This document shows, piece after piece, positions 19,029-31,280 of a stretch of DNA of 64,000 nt. This DNA is from Chromobacterium amazonense (GTDB lineage: Bacteria; Pseudomonadota; Gammaproteobacteria; Burkholderiales; Chromobacteriaceae): assembly GCF_001855565.1 (NCBI RefSeq), contig NZ_MKCR01000031.1, forward strand, positions 248,001 to 312,000. Direction: 5' to 3'. Each line of letters begins with the position of its first letter. Within the stretch, counting starts at the first letter, position 1. A program made the translations under genes and the position numbers. The notes below the pieces were generated by a model. That model did no database searches. It was given only the letters and a program-made list of their open reading frames with translations, and was not told the origin of the DNA.

Positions 19029-19053
19029 GAGGGAGGCCGCAGCCTCCCTCTTT
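19029..19053. terminator. Terminator after the UPF0016 gene
   Basis: 9-bp stem GAGGGAGGC/GCCTCCCTC with loop CGCA. A-tract and T-tract flanks let it serve the convergent MCP gene too. Confidence 0.8.
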
Positions 19054-19062
19054 CCCATCGAC

Positions 19063-20862
19063 TCAAGCCTGCGACAACAGGACGTTTGGATCAAAGCCTA
19101 TGCGCAGCGCGCCCCAATGCCGTCCGCCCAGTTCCAGCGGCAGATCCACTTCGGACAACACTTCGCCCGTATCGCGGCTATAGGTTTGCAACAGGAACGG
19201 CTGCGCATTGCGGGCGGCGCGCAAGCCGGCCGGATCGTTGAAAATCCGCTTGTCCCGGCTTTCCGCCAGATCCTTCCGCGCATCGCCGCAGGGCGGGCGG
19301 CTATACCAGCTGTTATGCGTCGGCGCGTAGCCATTGCCGTCCACCGCCAGGCAGAACTTGCCGCCCGGTATCAGCTCCACCACGCGGTCTATCACCGGCT
19401 GCAGCTGCTTGGCCAGGCGGTCGTCGTAACTGGTGTGGTACTTGGCCGGCTGAGTCCCGGCAATGGGCTGATAGCGCCGGTCGAACAAATCCAGCCCGCG
19501 CTGCGACTCGGCCTGCAGCAATTGCGCCACCTGATCGCGCGCCGCCCGCGCGCGGCTCAAGGCCTGGTCGAACGCGCCCTCGCCTATCACAAACTTCGAG
19601 ACCAGCCCCTGAACCTGCTCGGCGGCCTCGGTCAACTCGGCGGCGGCGCGCTCCGTCTCGCCAAGCCGCTCGTTCACCAGCAGCCCCAACTGGTGCATCT
19701 CGGCCACATGCCGGTTGACCATCTGATTGCCGTCCATGAACTCGTGCATGGTGGCGGCGATCTGGCTCAGGCTGGAAGAGGTGGATTCGAAGTCGCCCAT
19801 CATTTTGCTGAAATGCTCGGACGCGCGCGAAATCACCTCGCGCGCCTGATGGGTGTCCTCGGTGATGGCCGCGGTTTCCTGCTGGGTGTTCGCCACCAAG
19901 CCAAGCATGCCGTCGATATTATGCGAAATCTCGTCCGTGGCCGTTTTCACGCGCTCCGCCAGCTTGCGCACCTCGTCGGCCACCACGGCGAAACCGCGCC
20001 CGCTCTCGCCGGCGCGGGCCGCCTCGATAGCCGCATTCAGGGCCAGCAGATTGGTCTGCTCGGAAACGTCCTTGATCAGATCGACAATAGCCTTGATGCT
20101 GGACGAACGCTGGCTCAGGTCTTCCACCGTGTGGTTGAAATGCCCCACCTTGCGGCTGATGTCGTGAATGCTGTCCGTCACCGAGCGCAGTTCCTGGTAG
20201 GAGTCGCGGGCGACGAGCAGGTTTTCCGCTGTCGTCGCCGAAATCGCCTCGGTCTGCGCCGTCACCTGCTCCACGCCGCGGGTGGAGTGGTCGCTGGCTT
20301 GTCGCACCTGCTTGGCCAATTCGTCCTGTTGACGCGCGCTAGTTACCGATTCCGTCACATTGCGACGCGTCACGGCGGAATCCATGGCGATGCGCACCGT
20401 CATCCGCCGCACATTGCTGATGATCTCGCGCATTTTCAGCAGGAAGCGGTTGTACGACAGCGACAACTCGCGGATTTCGTCATAGGTTACGGTGGGAATC
20501 TCGCGCGACAGATCGCCGGCGCCGGCGCCGATTTCATTGAATATCTGGATAATCATCTTCAACGGACGCACGATCAGGTAGCGCAGATACCAGACCATGA
20601 AGGCGATGAACAGGAAGCTCAGCACCCACAATCCCAGCGTCCAATGCAAGGCGCTATCGACCGTGGCATCCACCCGCGCCAGCACCTGCGGGGAGACGCC
20701 GGCATCGCGCACGGTAGTCCGGATATCGCTCAGCGCGTAATAGCAATATCCCGCCATCAGCAATTGAAACAGGCTGATGAAGAAAAAGCTGCCGAGCTTC
20801 CTGCTCAGGCTATGCCAGAAGGTCTTTTCCGAAAACGTATACAGCCGCCAAAACCACTCCAT
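19063..20862 (-). CDS. Methyl-accepting chemotaxis protein with C-terminal sensor-like domain (599 aa)
   Basis: Two membrane helices (about 24-46 and 73-93) enclose a very short periplasmic segment of about 25 residues. A HAMP domain follows (about 94-147), then the signalling domain with the hairpin core [20 protein letters not shown] at about 268-287. After the signalling domain is an unusual 150-residue C-terminal region (about 450-599) that looks like a PAS/Cache-type sensor, with the end pattern [12 protein letters not shown]. Sensing is thus probably cytoplasmic. The ATG at 20862 follows GGGAGGAGAGCAG. Confidence 0.93.
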   Translation of the reverse strand: MEWFWRLYTFSEKTFWHSLSRKLGSFFFISLFQLLMAGYCYYALSDIRTTVRDAGVSPQVLARVDATVDSALHWTLGLWVLSFLFIAFMVWYLRYLIVRPLKMIIQIFNEIGAGAGDLSREIPTVTYDEIRELSLSYNRFLLKMREIISNVRRMTVRIAMDSAVTRRNVTESVTSARQQDELAKQVRQASDHSTRGVEQVTAQTEAISATTAENLLVARDSYQELRSVTDSIHDISRKVGHFNHTVEDLSQRSSSIKAIVDLIKDVSEQTNLLALNAAIEAARAGESGRGFAVVADEVRKLAERVKTATDEISHNIDGMLGLVANTQQETAAITEDTHQAREVISRASEHFSKMMGDFESTSSSLSQIAATMHEFMDGNQMVNRHVAEMHQLGLLVNERLGETERAAAELTEAAEQVQGLVSKFVIGEGAFDQALSRARAARDQVAQLLQAESQRGLDLFDRRYQPIAGTQPAKYHTSYDDRLAKQLQPVIDRVVELIPGGKFCLAVDGNGYAPTHNSWYSRPPCGDARKDLAESRDKRIFNDPAGLRAARNAQPFLLQTYSRDTGEVLSEVDLPLELGGRHWGALRIGFDPNVLLSQA

Positions 20863-20898
20863 CTGCTCTCCTCCCGAACAATCTGAACCGCTTTATTT

Positions 20899-20906
20899 TT
20901 ATCGGT
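20899..20906 (-). promoter_or_regulatory. Possible sigma-28 (FliA) -10 element for the MCP gene
   Basis: On the minus strand ACCGATAA matches the flagellar sigma-28 -10 box GCCGATAA in seven of eight positions, 37 bases before the MCP start. The -35 region is a poor match, so this is tentative. Confidence 0.35.
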
Positions 20907-20944
20907 CGTTATTTTTTCTGAAACCCGCCGCGCTGACCATTCCC

Positions 20945-21550
20945 TCAGGCCTTTAAGGCTTGATCCAAATCAAGTCCCCGTCGTTTCCACACCATCCAGC
21001 ATTCACGACCAGAAAAAACCGGCAAGCCATCCTGCAGCGGCAAAGCCTGCTCCAGTGCAAACCATGGATTCAGCAACGCTTGCAGAGCATTCTCGGCCAT
21101 GCCGAACGGCGGCCCCCTTTCGCCCTCGCCCAGGAAAAACACGCCGGCCAATAATCCCCCAGGCTTGACCAGCCCCGCCACTCTTACCGCATATTGCCCG
21201 CGCATTTCCCTTGGCAAGGCGCACAAAAAAGCCCGCTCGAACACGCAGTCGAAAGCGGGCAGTTCCAGCTGAAAAAAGTCGCCCAGCAGCAGGCTATCCG
21301 CGGCGGCGGGCCACTGGTGCCGCGCCCGCGCGATGGCCGCAGCGCTGAAATCCACGGCCAACACCTGGTGCCCCAGCGCCAACAGCGGCGGCATGTCTCC
21401 CGCGCTGCCGCATCCTGGCAACAACACCGTGGACGGCGGCAGACTGGCGAATAAAACCCGCGCCGGCTCAGGCAGGCTCGCCCCCTCCCAGGGCGTCACG
21501 CCCTCGCGATAACGCTGCTCCCAGAAATCCACTCGAGAACTGTCTGCCAT
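20945..21550 (-). CDS. TPMT-family SAM-dependent methyltransferase
   Basis: A 201-residue class I methyltransferase of the thiopurine S-methyltransferase type. It opens with the family signature DFWEQRYREGVTPWE (about 8-22), has SAM motif I LLPGCGSAGD at about 43-52, and AVDFSAAAI following. The natural substrate is unknown; relatives methylate thiol, selenium or halide compounds. It is 13 bases from the DUF1289 gene upstream on the same strand and probably co-transcribed with it. Confidence 0.87.
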   Translation of the reverse strand: MADSSRVDFWEQRYREGVTPWEGASLPEPARVLFASLPPSTVLLPGCGSAGDMPPLLALGHQVLAVDFSAAAIARARHQWPAAADSLLLGDFFQLELPAFDCVFERAFLCALPREMRGQYAVRVAGLVKPGGLLAGVFFLGEGERGPPFGMAENALQALLNPWFALEQALPLQDGLPVFSGRECWMVWKRRGLDLDQALKA

Positions 21551-21563
21551 GGTTATTTCCCGT

Positions 21564-21938
21564 TCACGCCCGCCTCAGCCATGCCGCCGCCTGCTGCGGC
21601 GTCAGAGCATCACCGCGCAGCGACTCGGCCGCGCCATCGCGGCCCAGCCTATGCAGAACGCCCTGCTCGTCAAACCGATAACGGCTGCCATCGGGCAGGC
21701 GGCCCCACTCGACGCCATCCAGGCTATCCAGCTCCAACAAGACGCCGCATGCCGCAGCCAGCTGCAGCAAGCGCTGACGCTGCGGTAGACGCAGCCAAAC
21801 GGCTTCGCGCTCATCGTCGCCCATGAAACACCATTGGCTAATCTCACCAAACGTGCGCGCGCAACCGCGGCAAACGTTGTCGCCTAAGGCGGTGGAACAC
21901 AGGGCAATGCAAGGAGAATCAGGGCGATTGCGACTCAT
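21564..21938 (-). CDS. DUF1289-domain protein (124 aa)
   Basis: The N-terminal 50 residues form the DUF1289 domain: SPCIALC...CRGCARTFGEISQW, a four-cysteine cluster that may bind metal or an Fe-S cluster. The C-terminal 70 residues are a variable helical and beta region. The function of the family is unknown. The ATG at 21938 is preferred to an in-frame TTG at 21959. It lies just upstream of the TPMT-like gene. Confidence 0.8.
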   Translation of the reverse strand: MSRNRPDSPCIALCSTALGDNVCRGCARTFGEISQWCFMGDDEREAVWLRLPQRQRLLQLAAACGVLLELDSLDGVEWGRLPDGSRYRFDEQGVLHRLGRDGAAESLRGDALTPQQAAAWLRRA

Positions 21939-22082
21939 CAAGGCGATATCCAAATACAAAACAAAGACTTGAAACAGTTATTTTATCGCAGACGATAAGC
22001 CAAACTGCTTTCGGTCGAGTATATCAGCAGAATTAAACGGGCACGCATATTGGATGCGCAAAGGAGGGAGAAAGACGGAAAA

Positions 22083-22106
22083 TAAAAAACCCGGCTATAC
22101 CGGGTT
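22083..22106 (-). terminator. Terminator after tRNA-Pro
   Basis: On the minus strand AACCCGG-loop-CCGGGTT is followed by TTTTTATTTT, 33 bases past the tRNA 3' end. Confidence 0.85.
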
Positions 22107-22138
22107 AGATTTACCACTGTTTTTAAACAGGTTTTATT

Positions 22139-22215
22139 TGGTCGGGGTGAGAAGATTCGAACTTCCGACCCTCTGCACCCCATGCAGATGCGCTACCAGG
22201 CTGCGCTACACCCCG
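22139..22215 (-). tRNA. tRNA-Pro (GGG)
   Basis: 77 nt with acceptor stem CGGGGTG/CACCCCG, discriminator A and encoded CCA. The anticodon loop is ATGGGGT, giving anticodon GGG. It follows the merR gene on the same strand. Confidence 0.95.
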
Positions 22216-22245
22216 ACTCAAGAGAAACGTAGTCTAACTGATTTA

Positions 22246-22599
22246 TTATTTTTTGCCAATACCCGAATCCAGCCATTCCAGGATGGATTCCAATTCGGCG
22301 CGCACTTCCTGGGCGGTAATCGGACGCTCGCCCTCACCTCCCATTCCCAGGCGCTGGCGAGCGCCCTGTATGGTGAAACCGTCATCGTAAAGCAGCGCGC
22401 GTATTCTGCGCACCAGCAACACTTCATGGTGCTGGTAATAGCGGCGATTGCCGCGCCGTTTCACCTGGCGCAGCTGGGAAAATTCCTGCTCCCAATATCG
22501 CAGCACATGCGGCTTGACGCCGGTCAGCTCGCCGACTTCGCTGATGGTGAAGTATCGCTTCGATGGAATCGACGGCAGATCAGCCTTGCTTGTTAGCAT
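22246..22599 (-). CDS. MerR-family transcriptional regulator (117 aa)
   Basis: The N-terminal winged HTH is clear ([20 protein letters not shown], about 14-33, then YWEQEF and RRGNRRYY). The C-terminal half is short, and no cysteine effector-binding loop is seen, so it is not a metal-sensor MerR of the classical kind. It overlaps the 3' end of ihfA by 20 bases. The pheST-ihfA-merR arrangement is common in beta- and gamma-proteobacteria, and its regulatory target is not known. An ATG at 22599 is preferred over a TTG at 22611. Confidence 0.88.
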   Translation of the reverse strand: MLTSKADLPSIPSKRYFTISEVGELTGVKPHVLRYWEQEFSQLRQVKRRGNRRYYQHHEVLLVRRIRALLYDDGFTIQGARQRLGMGGEGERPITAQEVRAELESILEWLDSGIGKK

Positions 22600-22882
22600 G
22601 GTATTGCTCAACCATTCCCTTGAGTTTCTGGCTTGCGTGGAACGTTACCACACGGCGCGCGGTAATGGGAATCTCTTCCCCGGTTTTGGGATTGCGACCC
22701 GGACGCTGCGGTTTGTCGCGCAGCTGGAAATTGCCGAAACCGGACAATTTCACCGAATCCCCGGACTCCAGCGCCAGCCGGATCTCTTCAAAAAACGACT
22801 CGACCATGTCCTTGGCTTCGCGTTTGTTCAGACCTACCTGGTCAAACAGCAAATCGGCCAGTTCAGCCTTCGTCAAAGTCAT
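22580..22882 (-). CDS. ihfA: Integration host factor alpha subunit
   Basis: A 100-residue DNA-bending HU/IHF family protein that pairs with IhfB. The N-terminal helices ([20 protein letters not shown]), the beta arms with the intercalating proline region ([14 protein letters not shown]) and the C-terminal helix are all present. The ATG at 22882 follows GAGGGGAATGTC; the frame is open upstream to 22909 but that lacks a ribosome site. It sits directly after pheT in the classical pheS-pheT-ihfA order. Confidence 0.96.
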   Translation of the reverse strand: MTLTKAELADLLFDQVGLNKREAKDMVESFFEEIRLALESGDSVKLSGFGNFQLRDKPQRPGRNPKTGEEIPITARRVVTFHASQKLKGMVEQYHANKQG

Positions 22883-22940
22883 GACATTCCCCTCAAACAT
22901 CTGAACCAATCGGCGGGCGCGCGGCCCGCCTAATTCTCAA

Positions 22941-25298
22941 TCAAACGCGCAACTGCGCACCCAGCTCCAGCGCCGCCTGCAACAAAGCCTGCATCGCCGG
23001 CTCGACGTCTTCGTCGGTCAGGGTGCGGCTATTGTCCTGCATCAGCACGCTAAAGGCCAGACTCTTCTTGCCTTCGGCGACGCCTTTGCCACGGTAAACG
23101 TCAAACAGTGCGATTTCCGTCACGATGTCGGCCCGCTTCGCCTGGAACGCCGCCAGCAATGCCGCCGCGCTGACTTGCTCATCGACCAGCAGCGCCAGAT
23201 CGCGGCGAACCGGCTGGAACTTGCTGACCGGCTGCGCCTTGATGCGGCTGCGCGCGGTGACGATGGCAAGATCCAGTTCGAACAGCACCGGCGCGCTAGG
23301 CAGATCATAAGCCTGCACCCACTGCGGGTGCAGTTCGCCGATCACGCCTACCGTCTCGCCGTCCACCCGCACCTCGGCGCAACGGCCGGGGTGGAAGGCG
23401 GGATGGCTAGCCTTGCGATACTCGGCCGCCGCCGGGTGCAGCAGCGCCTCCACATCGGCCTTCACGTCGAAGAAATCGACGCGCTCGGCCTTGGCGCCCC
23501 ACTGCTCGGGCAGGCGCGGCCCCCAGGCCAGGCCTGCCACTTTTTCCGGCTGTTCGAACCCCTGCTCCGCGCGCAGGAACACGCGCGCCGCCTCAAACAC
23601 GCGCACGCGCGGCTGCTTGCGGTTGATGTTGCCGACGAGCACGTCGACCAGGCCGCCGATCAGCGTCGAGCGCATCACGCTCATCTGGCTGGCGATGGGG
23701 TTCTGCAGGCGGATGGCCTTGTCGTTGCCGGCGAAATCGCGCTCCCAGCGCTCGTCGACAAAAGCGTAGCTGACCACTTCCTGATAATCGCGCGCGGCCA
23801 GCAGATGGCGCAGCTGGTCCACCGGGCGCAGCTCTTCCGGCTGCCGCAGCATGCGCATGGAAGAACGCGGCGCGTCATCCGGAATCCGGTTGTAGCCGTA
23901 AACTCGGGCCACTTCTTCGATCAGGTCTTCCTCGATCTCGATGTCGAAGCGGAACGACGGCGCCTGAACGGTGAACACCTCATCCGCCAGGCTGAATTCC
24001 AGACCCAAACGGCCCAGAATTTCGGCAATCTCTTGCGAGGACAGCGCCACGCCCAGCACCTTGGCCACCCGCGCCACCCGCAGCTGGACGGCTTGGCGCC
24101 GCGGCAGCTCGGCCACTTCCTCCACCACCGGACCGGCTGCGCCGCCGCAGATGTCCAGCACCAGGCGGGTGGCGCGTTCGATCGCCTCGCGCTGCAGCTG
24201 GAAATCCACGCCGCGCTCGTAGCGGAAGGACGAGTCGGAACCGAAGCCCAGTTCGCGGGCGCGGCCGGCGATGGCCTTGGGCGCGAAGAAAGCGGATTCC
24301 AGGAAAATATCGGCGCTGGCAGTGGTCACGCCGCTCAGTTCGCCGCCCATGATGCCGCCCAGCGCCAACACCTTGGCGTCGTCGGCGATCACCAGGTGCT
24401 TGTCCTGCAGCTCGACCGTCTTTTCGTTCAGACACAGCAGGCTTTCGCCGGCGCGCGCCTGGCGCACGGTGATGCCGCCGTCGATCTTGGCCAGATCGAA
24501 TGCGTGCATAGGCTGCCCTTGCTCCAGCAGCACGTAATTGGTGATGTCGACGATGGCCGAAATCGAACGCAAGCCGGAACGCTCCAGGCGCTGGCGCATC
24601 CAGGCCGGCGTCGCGGCGGCGGCGTTGACGCCCTTAACCACGCGACCCAGGTAACGGCCGCAGGCTTCACGCGCCTCTATCTTCACCGAACGGGTGTCGT
24701 CAATGCTCGGGGCCACCGGCTCTATGGCTACCGGTTGCAGCTCGGCGCCGGTCAGCGCCGCCACTTCGCGGGCGACGCCGCGGATCGACAGGCCGTCGGC
24801 GCGGTTAGGCGTGATTTTCAGCGTGAACAGCTGGTCGTCCAGGCCCAGATAGTCGCGAATGCTCTGGCCCACCGGCGCGTCGGCCGGCAGCAGCATCAGG
24901 CCATCCACATCTTCCGGCACGCCCAACTCCTTGCCGGAGCACAGCATGCCGTTGGATTCCACGCCGCGCATCTTGGTCGGCTTGATCTTGAAGTCGCCCG
25001 GCAGGACGGCGCCCGGCAAGGCGCACGGCACGCGCACGCCGACGGCGACATTGGGCGCGCCGCAGACGATCTGCACCAGCTCGCCCGTGCCCACGTCAAC
25101 CTTGGTGACGCGCAGGCGATCGGCGTTTTCGTGCTTGACGCACTCTTTGACTTCGGCGATCACCACGCCGGAAAACGCCGGCGCGGCGGCGATGGTTTCT
25201 TCCACTTCCAGGCCCGCCATGGTCAGCAGCTCGGACAGTTGTTCAGTGTTCAGCGCCGGATTGACCCAGCTTCTCAGCCATTGTTCGGAAAATTGCAT
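22941..25298 (-). CDS. pheT: Phenylalanyl-tRNA synthetase beta subunit
   Basis: The large subunit of the heterotetrameric synthetase, 785 residues. Domains in order: N-terminal tRNA-binding OB fold (about 40-150), B3/B4 editing domain (about 210-385), B5 domain (about 405-475), the catalytic-like core, and a C-terminal anticodon-binding FDX-ACB domain (about 695-785). It starts 18 bases after pheS and is clearly in the same operon. Confidence 0.98.
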   Translation of the reverse strand: MQFSEQWLRSWVNPALNTEQLSELLTMAGLEVEETIAAAPAFSGVVIAEVKECVKHENADRLRVTKVDVGTGELVQIVCGAPNVAVGVRVPCALPGAVLPGDFKIKPTKMRGVESNGMLCSGKELGVPEDVDGLMLLPADAPVGQSIRDYLGLDDQLFTLKITPNRADGLSIRGVAREVAALTGAELQPVAIEPVAPSIDDTRSVKIEAREACGRYLGRVVKGVNAAAATPAWMRQRLERSGLRSISAIVDITNYVLLEQGQPMHAFDLAKIDGGITVRQARAGESLLCLNEKTVELQDKHLVIADDAKVLALGGIMGGELSGVTTASADIFLESAFFAPKAIAGRARELGFGSDSSFRYERGVDFQLQREAIERATRLVLDICGGAAGPVVEEVAELPRRQAVQLRVARVAKVLGVALSSQEIAEILGRLGLEFSLADEVFTVQAPSFRFDIEIEEDLIEEVARVYGYNRIPDDAPRSSMRMLRQPEELRPVDQLRHLLAARDYQEVVSYAFVDERWERDFAGNDKAIRLQNPIASQMSVMRSTLIGGLVDVLVGNINRKQPRVRVFEAARVFLRAEQGFEQPEKVAGLAWGPRLPEQWGAKAERVDFFDVKADVEALLHPAAAEYRKASHPAFHPGRCAEVRVDGETVGVIGELHPQWVQAYDLPSAPVLFELDLAIVTARSRIKAQPVSKFQPVRRDLALLVDEQVSAAALLAAFQAKRADIVTEIALFDVYRGKGVAEGKKSLAFSVLMQDNSRTLTDEDVEPAMQALLQAALELGAQLRV

Positions 25299-25316
25299 AG
25301 TCGGCTCCGTGCGCGA

Positions 25317-26333
<1,017 letters not shown>

Positions 26334-26391
26334 TCACAGCGGGCATGCGGCATACCCGATCTGATCAGCGCTCTGCTGGCAGATGCCGATA

Positions 26392-26420
26392 GAAAAAAAG
26401 GGAGGCATGTGCCTCCCTTC
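26392..26420 (-). terminator. Terminator or attenuator between rplT and pheS
   Basis: AAGGGAGGCA/TGCCTCCCTT hairpin. On the minus strand it is followed by TTTTTTCT, 20 bases past the rplT stop. No Phe-rich leader peptide (pheM) is visible between it and pheS. Confidence 0.75.
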
Positions 26421-26436
26421 AGATCCGTCTGGGCGA

Positions 26437-26796
26437 TTAAGCAGCGAGGCTTGCTTTCGCCTTTTCGACGATCTGCGCAAAAGCCGGCTTGTCGAACACG
26501 GCCAGGTCGGCCAGGACCTTGCGGTCGATTTCGATAGCGGCTTTCTTCAGGCCGTTCATGAACTTGCTGTACGGCAGGCCGTTTTCACGAGCAGCTGCGT
26601 TGATACGAGCAATCCACAGTTGACGGAACTGACGCTTTTTCTGACGACGGTCGCGGTAGGCGTATTGACCCGCCTTCATCACCGCCTGTTTGGCGATGCG
26701 ATAGACGTTCTTCCGACGGCCGCGATAGCCTTTCGCCAGAGCGAGGATTTTCTTGTGACGAGCACGTGCGGTTACACCGCGTTTTACGCGTGGCAT
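26437..26796 (-). CDS. rplT: 50S ribosomal protein L20
   Basis: A 119-residue basic protein with the conserved start [20 protein letters not shown] and the YRDRRQKKR segment. It binds 23S rRNA early in assembly and in many bacteria represses its own operon. It is 13 bases downstream of rpmI, the usual pair. Confidence 0.98.
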
Positions 26797-26809
26797 ATTT
26801 CAGATCTCC

Positions 26810-27007
26810 TTAAGCGTAGGGCATCATGGCGCGAACAGAGGCCATATTGGTTGCATCCACCATGGTGGTGCCACGCAGTTGGCGCTTGTTCTTGGTGGTC
26901 TTCTTGGTCAGGATGTGACGCTTGAAGGCGTAAGAGCGCTTGATACCACCGCTGCCCAACACTTTGAGACGCTTTTTCGCGCTCGACTTGGTCTTCATTT
27001 TCGGCAT
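26810..27007 (-). CDS. rpmI: 50S ribosomal protein L35
   Basis: 65 residues starting [15 protein letters not shown], the typical L35 N-terminus. The ATG at 27007 follows AGGAGCATTTCC. The frame upstream to 27091 is open but outside the family. It is co-transcribed with rplT. Confidence 0.97.
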   Translation of the reverse strand: MPKMKTKSSAKKRLKVLGSGGIKRSYAFKRHILTKKTTKNKRQLRGTTMVDATNMASVRAMMPYA

Positions 27008-27123
27008 GGAAATGCTCCTGCTGAATTTGTTTGGATTAGACACAGGGTGGCTCCCAGGCTTAACCGGTTGCGCTTGAAACCGCTGCGTCACGCTTTTAAG
27101 GACGTTGCCGACCTACAAAATCA

Positions 27124-27149
27124 ACACGGCAGAGCGCACTCTGCCGTGT
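27124..27149 (-). terminator. Strong hairpin between infC and rpmI
   Basis: An 11-bp perfect stem ACACGGCAGAG/CTCTGCCGTGT with a 4-base loop. On the minus strand it is followed by TGATTTTGT. It may be a partial terminator, or part of the L20 control region known for this operon. Confidence 0.6.
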
Positions 27150-27169
27150 CGGAACGACGATTATACCGA

Positions 27170-27688
27170 TTATTTCTTCTTCGGCGCAATCATCATTACC
27201 ATCTGACGGCCTTCGAGGCGCGGAAACTGTTCCACCGTGCCCACTTCCGCCAGATCGGCTTCCACGCGCTTGAGCAGCGCGAGGCCGATATCCTGGTGTG
27301 CCATCTCACGACCGCGGAAGCGCAGAGTGACCTTGGCCTTGTCGCCTTCAGTCAGGAAACGGACCAGGTTGCGCAACTTGACGTTGTAGTCGCCATCGTC
27401 GGTGCCCGGACGGAACTTGATTTCCTTGATCTGAACCTGCTTCTGCTTCTGCTTGGCTTCGTGACGCTTCTTGGACATTTCGTACTTGTACTTGCCGTAG
27501 TCCATCAGCTTGCACACCGGCGGCTGAGCGGTCGGCGAGATCTCTACCAGATCCACGTCGTTCTCTTCGGCCAGAGCCATTGCTTCACGCAGACTGACGA
27601 TGCCAATCTGCTCACCTTCCTTACCAACCAGACGGATCTCGCGGGCGGTAATTTCGCCGTTGATCCGTGCTTCGCGTTCCTGAGCTAT
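27170..27688 (-). CDS. infC: Translation initiation factor IF-3
   Basis: IF-3 binds the 30S subunit and selects initiator tRNA and start codons. The N-domain ([20 protein letters not shown]) and the C-domain with [21 protein letters not shown] are intact. There is no ATG at the start. I chose ATA at 27688 because AGGAG lies 8 bases upstream; a TTG at 27694 is only 2 bases from that AGGAG. Rare start codons (AUU or AUA) in infC are conserved because IF-3 rejects them, giving autoregulation. The gene follows thrS by about 40 bases. Confidence 0.93.
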   Translation of the reverse strand: MAQEREARINGEITAREIRLVGKEGEQIGIVSLREAMALAEENDVDLVEISPTAQPPVCKLMDYGKYKYEMSKKRHEAKQKQKQVQIKEIKFRPGTDDGDYNVKLRNLVRFLTEGDKAKVTLRFRGREMAHQDIGLALLKRVEADLAEVGTVEQFPRLEGRQMVMMIAPKKK

Positions 27689-27729
27689 AGCCAAATCTCC
27701 TAATGAGTAATAAGTGCGCCGCCGCCGGA

Positions 27730-29631
27730 TCAGGCCTCAGGCATCTCAGCCTTGAGGCGCGCGATGAACGCATCCAGCGTGAGCTGGCCCAGGTCTTCGC
27801 CCCGGGCGCGCACGGCAACCAGTCCGTCTGCCTTTTCCTTGTCGCCGACAATGATCTGATACGGCAACTTTTGCAGACTATGTTCGCGGATTTTATAGCC
27901 GATCTTCTCGTTTCTCAAGTCGAGCTCGACACGGAATCCTTGTTTCTCAAGCGCTTGAGCAATTCCATACGCATAATCCGCTTGCGCTTCGGTGATATTC
28001 ATCACCACCATCTGCACCGGCGCCAGCCACAAGGGGAAGGCGCCAGCGTGGTTTTCGATCAGGATGCCGAGGAAACGCTCCAGCGAACCCAGCGCCGCGC
28101 GGTGCAGCATGACCGGACGCTTGCGACTGTTGTCATCCGCCACATATTCGGCGTCCAGACGCTCCGGCAGCATGAAGTCGAGCTGCAGGGTACCACATTG
28201 CCAGGAGCGGCCGAGGGCGTCCTTGATGTGATACTCGATTTTCGGGCCATAGAAGGCGCCCTCGCCCGGCAGCTCTTCCCACTCGACGCCGCAAGCGCGC
28301 AGCGCCTCGCGCATGCCTTCTTCAGCCTTGTCCCAGGTGGATTCTTCGCCGATGCGCTTCTCCGGACGCAGGGCCAGCTTGATGGCCACCTTGTCGAAAC
28401 CGAAGCGATCGTACACTTCCATCACCAGGCGGTGGAAATCCTTGGCCTCCTGGTTGATCTGGTCTTCCGTACAGAAGATGTGGCCATCGTCCTGCACGAA
28501 ACCGCGCACGCGCATGATGCCGTGCAGCGCGCCGGACGGCTCGTTTCTATGGCAGGAACCGAATTCGGCATAGCGCAACGGCAGATCGCGATAGGAACGC
28601 AGGCCGCTGTTGAAAATCTGCACATGGCCCGGGCAGTTCATCGGCTTGACGGCGTAATCGCGCTTTTCCGACTCGGTGATGAACATGTTTTCGCGGTAGT
28701 TTGCGGCATGGCCGGAACGCTCCCACAGATTGGCGTCCATCATCATCGGCGTGCGCACTTCCTTGTAGCCTTCATGATTGAGCTTGGCCCGCATGTATTG
28801 CTCGACGTTCTGCCACAGCTGCCAGCCCTTGGGGTGCCAGAACACCATACCCGGCGCCTCGTCCTGCAGATGGAACAGGTCCAGCTGCACCCCCAGCTTG
28901 CGATGGTCGCGCTTTTCCGCCTCTTCCAGCATGTACAGGTAGGCTTCCAGGTCTTCCTTCTTGGCCCAGGCCGTGCCGTAAACGCGCTGCAGCATCTCGT
29001 TCTTGCTGTCGCCGCGCCAGTAGGCGCCGGCCACCTTCATCAGCTTGAACACTTTCAGCTTGCCGGTGGACGGCACGTGCGGGCCGCGGCACAGATCGGT
29101 GAATTCGCCCTCGCGATACAGAGACAGCACTTCGCCCTGCGGAATCGATTCGATGATCTCGGCCTTGTAAGCCTCGCCGATGCTCTTGAAGTAGGCGATG
29201 GCCTCATCGCGCGGCAGCTCGTAACGCTCGACCGGGATATCCTTCTTCGCTAGCTCGGCCATCTTCTTCTCGATGGCCGCCAGATCTTCCGGCGTGAACG
29301 GACGCTTGTAGGCAAAATCGTAGTAGAAACCGTTCTCGATCTCCGGCCCGATGGTCACCTGCGCCTCCGGGAACAGCTCCTTGACGGCGTAAGCCAGCAA
29401 GTGGGCGGTGGAGTGGCGGATGATGGACAGGCCGTCCGCGTCCTTGTCGGTGACGATGGCCAGATCGGCGTTGCCGTCTATCAGGTAGCTGGTATCCACC
29501 AGCTTGCCATCGACGCGGCCCGCCAGAGCGGCGCGCGCCAGGCCGGTGCCGATGGATGCGGCCACTTCATGAACCGTTACCGGTTTATCGAAAGAACGGA
29601 CCGAGCCGTCCGGCAAGCGAATGTCTGGCAT
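27730..29631 (-). CDS. thrS: Threonyl-tRNA synthetase
   Basis: A class II synthetase of 633 residues. Order: TGS domain (about 1-60), editing/SAD domain with the [16 protein letters not shown] motif near residue 73, catalytic core with zinc-binding residues (MNCPGH), and a C-terminal anticodon-binding domain (about 530-633). The ATG at 29631 follows TTGGAG. It heads the thrS-infC-rpmI-rplT-pheST-ihfA cluster. Confidence 0.98.
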   Translation of the reverse strand: MPDIRLPDGSVRSFDKPVTVHEVAASIGTGLARAALAGRVDGKLVDTSYLIDGNADLAIVTDKDADGLSIIRHSTAHLLAYAVKELFPEAQVTIGPEIENGFYYDFAYKRPFTPEDLAAIEKKMAELAKKDIPVERYELPRDEAIAYFKSIGEAYKAEIIESIPQGEVLSLYREGEFTDLCRGPHVPSTGKLKVFKLMKVAGAYWRGDSKNEMLQRVYGTAWAKKEDLEAYLYMLEEAEKRDHRKLGVQLDLFHLQDEAPGMVFWHPKGWQLWQNVEQYMRAKLNHEGYKEVRTPMMMDANLWERSGHAANYRENMFITESEKRDYAVKPMNCPGHVQIFNSGLRSYRDLPLRYAEFGSCHRNEPSGALHGIMRVRGFVQDDGHIFCTEDQINQEAKDFHRLVMEVYDRFGFDKVAIKLALRPEKRIGEESTWDKAEEGMREALRACGVEWEELPGEGAFYGPKIEYHIKDALGRSWQCGTLQLDFMLPERLDAEYVADDNSRKRPVMLHRAALGSLERFLGILIENHAGAFPLWLAPVQMVVMNITEAQADYAYGIAQALEKQGFRVELDLRNEKIGYKIREHSLQKLPYQIIVGDKEKADGLVAVRARGEDLGQLTLDAFIARLKAEMPEA

Positions 29632-29685
29632 GTCAACTCCAACGAGGGCGAGAGGTTTTTGTGATCGAGTCTAAAGCAAAAGGAT

Positions 29686-29716
29686 AAAAAAAAAGTGCGG
29701 CCTGAGCCGCACTTCT
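29686..29716 (-). terminator. Terminator of the tRNA-Val gene
   Basis: 9-bp stem AAGTGCGGC/GCCGCACTT with loop CTGA and a long T-run on the minus strand. It lies about 100 bases past tRNA-Val and before thrS, so thrS needs its own promoter in the short gap. Confidence 0.85.
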
Positions 29717-29813
29717 TTTTCGCATGGTACAACCCGCAAGGCTCAGCTTCCGTGAGTATGTCGGGTTGTGGTAGTTCGTAAGGATTTCACTTAACCACTC
29801 CATGCATTGAATT

Positions 29814-29890
29814 TGGTAGGCACGATCGGATTCGAACCAACGACCCCCACCATGTCAAGGTGGTGCTCTAACCAACTGAGCTACGTGCCT
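29814..29890 (-). tRNA. tRNA-Val (GAC)
   Basis: 77 nt with acceptor stem AGGCACG/CGTGCCT, discriminator A and encoded CCA. The anticodon loop TTGACAT gives GAC. Confidence 0.96.
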
Positions 29891-29999
29891 GTCGTCGAGG
29901 TGTGCATAGTAAAAGAAGCTCCCTGTCTTGGCAAGCACTTTTTTGCGTCTCCGGCGCAAGCCCCGCGCTTGCTGTATACTAGCGGACTGATTTTGCTAA

Positions 30000-31142
<1,143 letters not shown>

Positions 31143-31280
31143 GCGGGCCGGGCGGGGAACTGCGGCGCATTGCCGCCGGTCCCACGCCCTTGCCGCGCTC
31201 CATGGTTGGAAAACACATGGAGCATGGCTACAATGCCCTGTTTGAATGCAAGTCATAACACGAATTTAGGAGTTTCCCTG

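Noticed and set aside
29975..29980. TATACT as a -10 box for tgt
   Set aside because: No acceptable -35 box at 16-18 bases upstream, so a promoter cannot be claimed.
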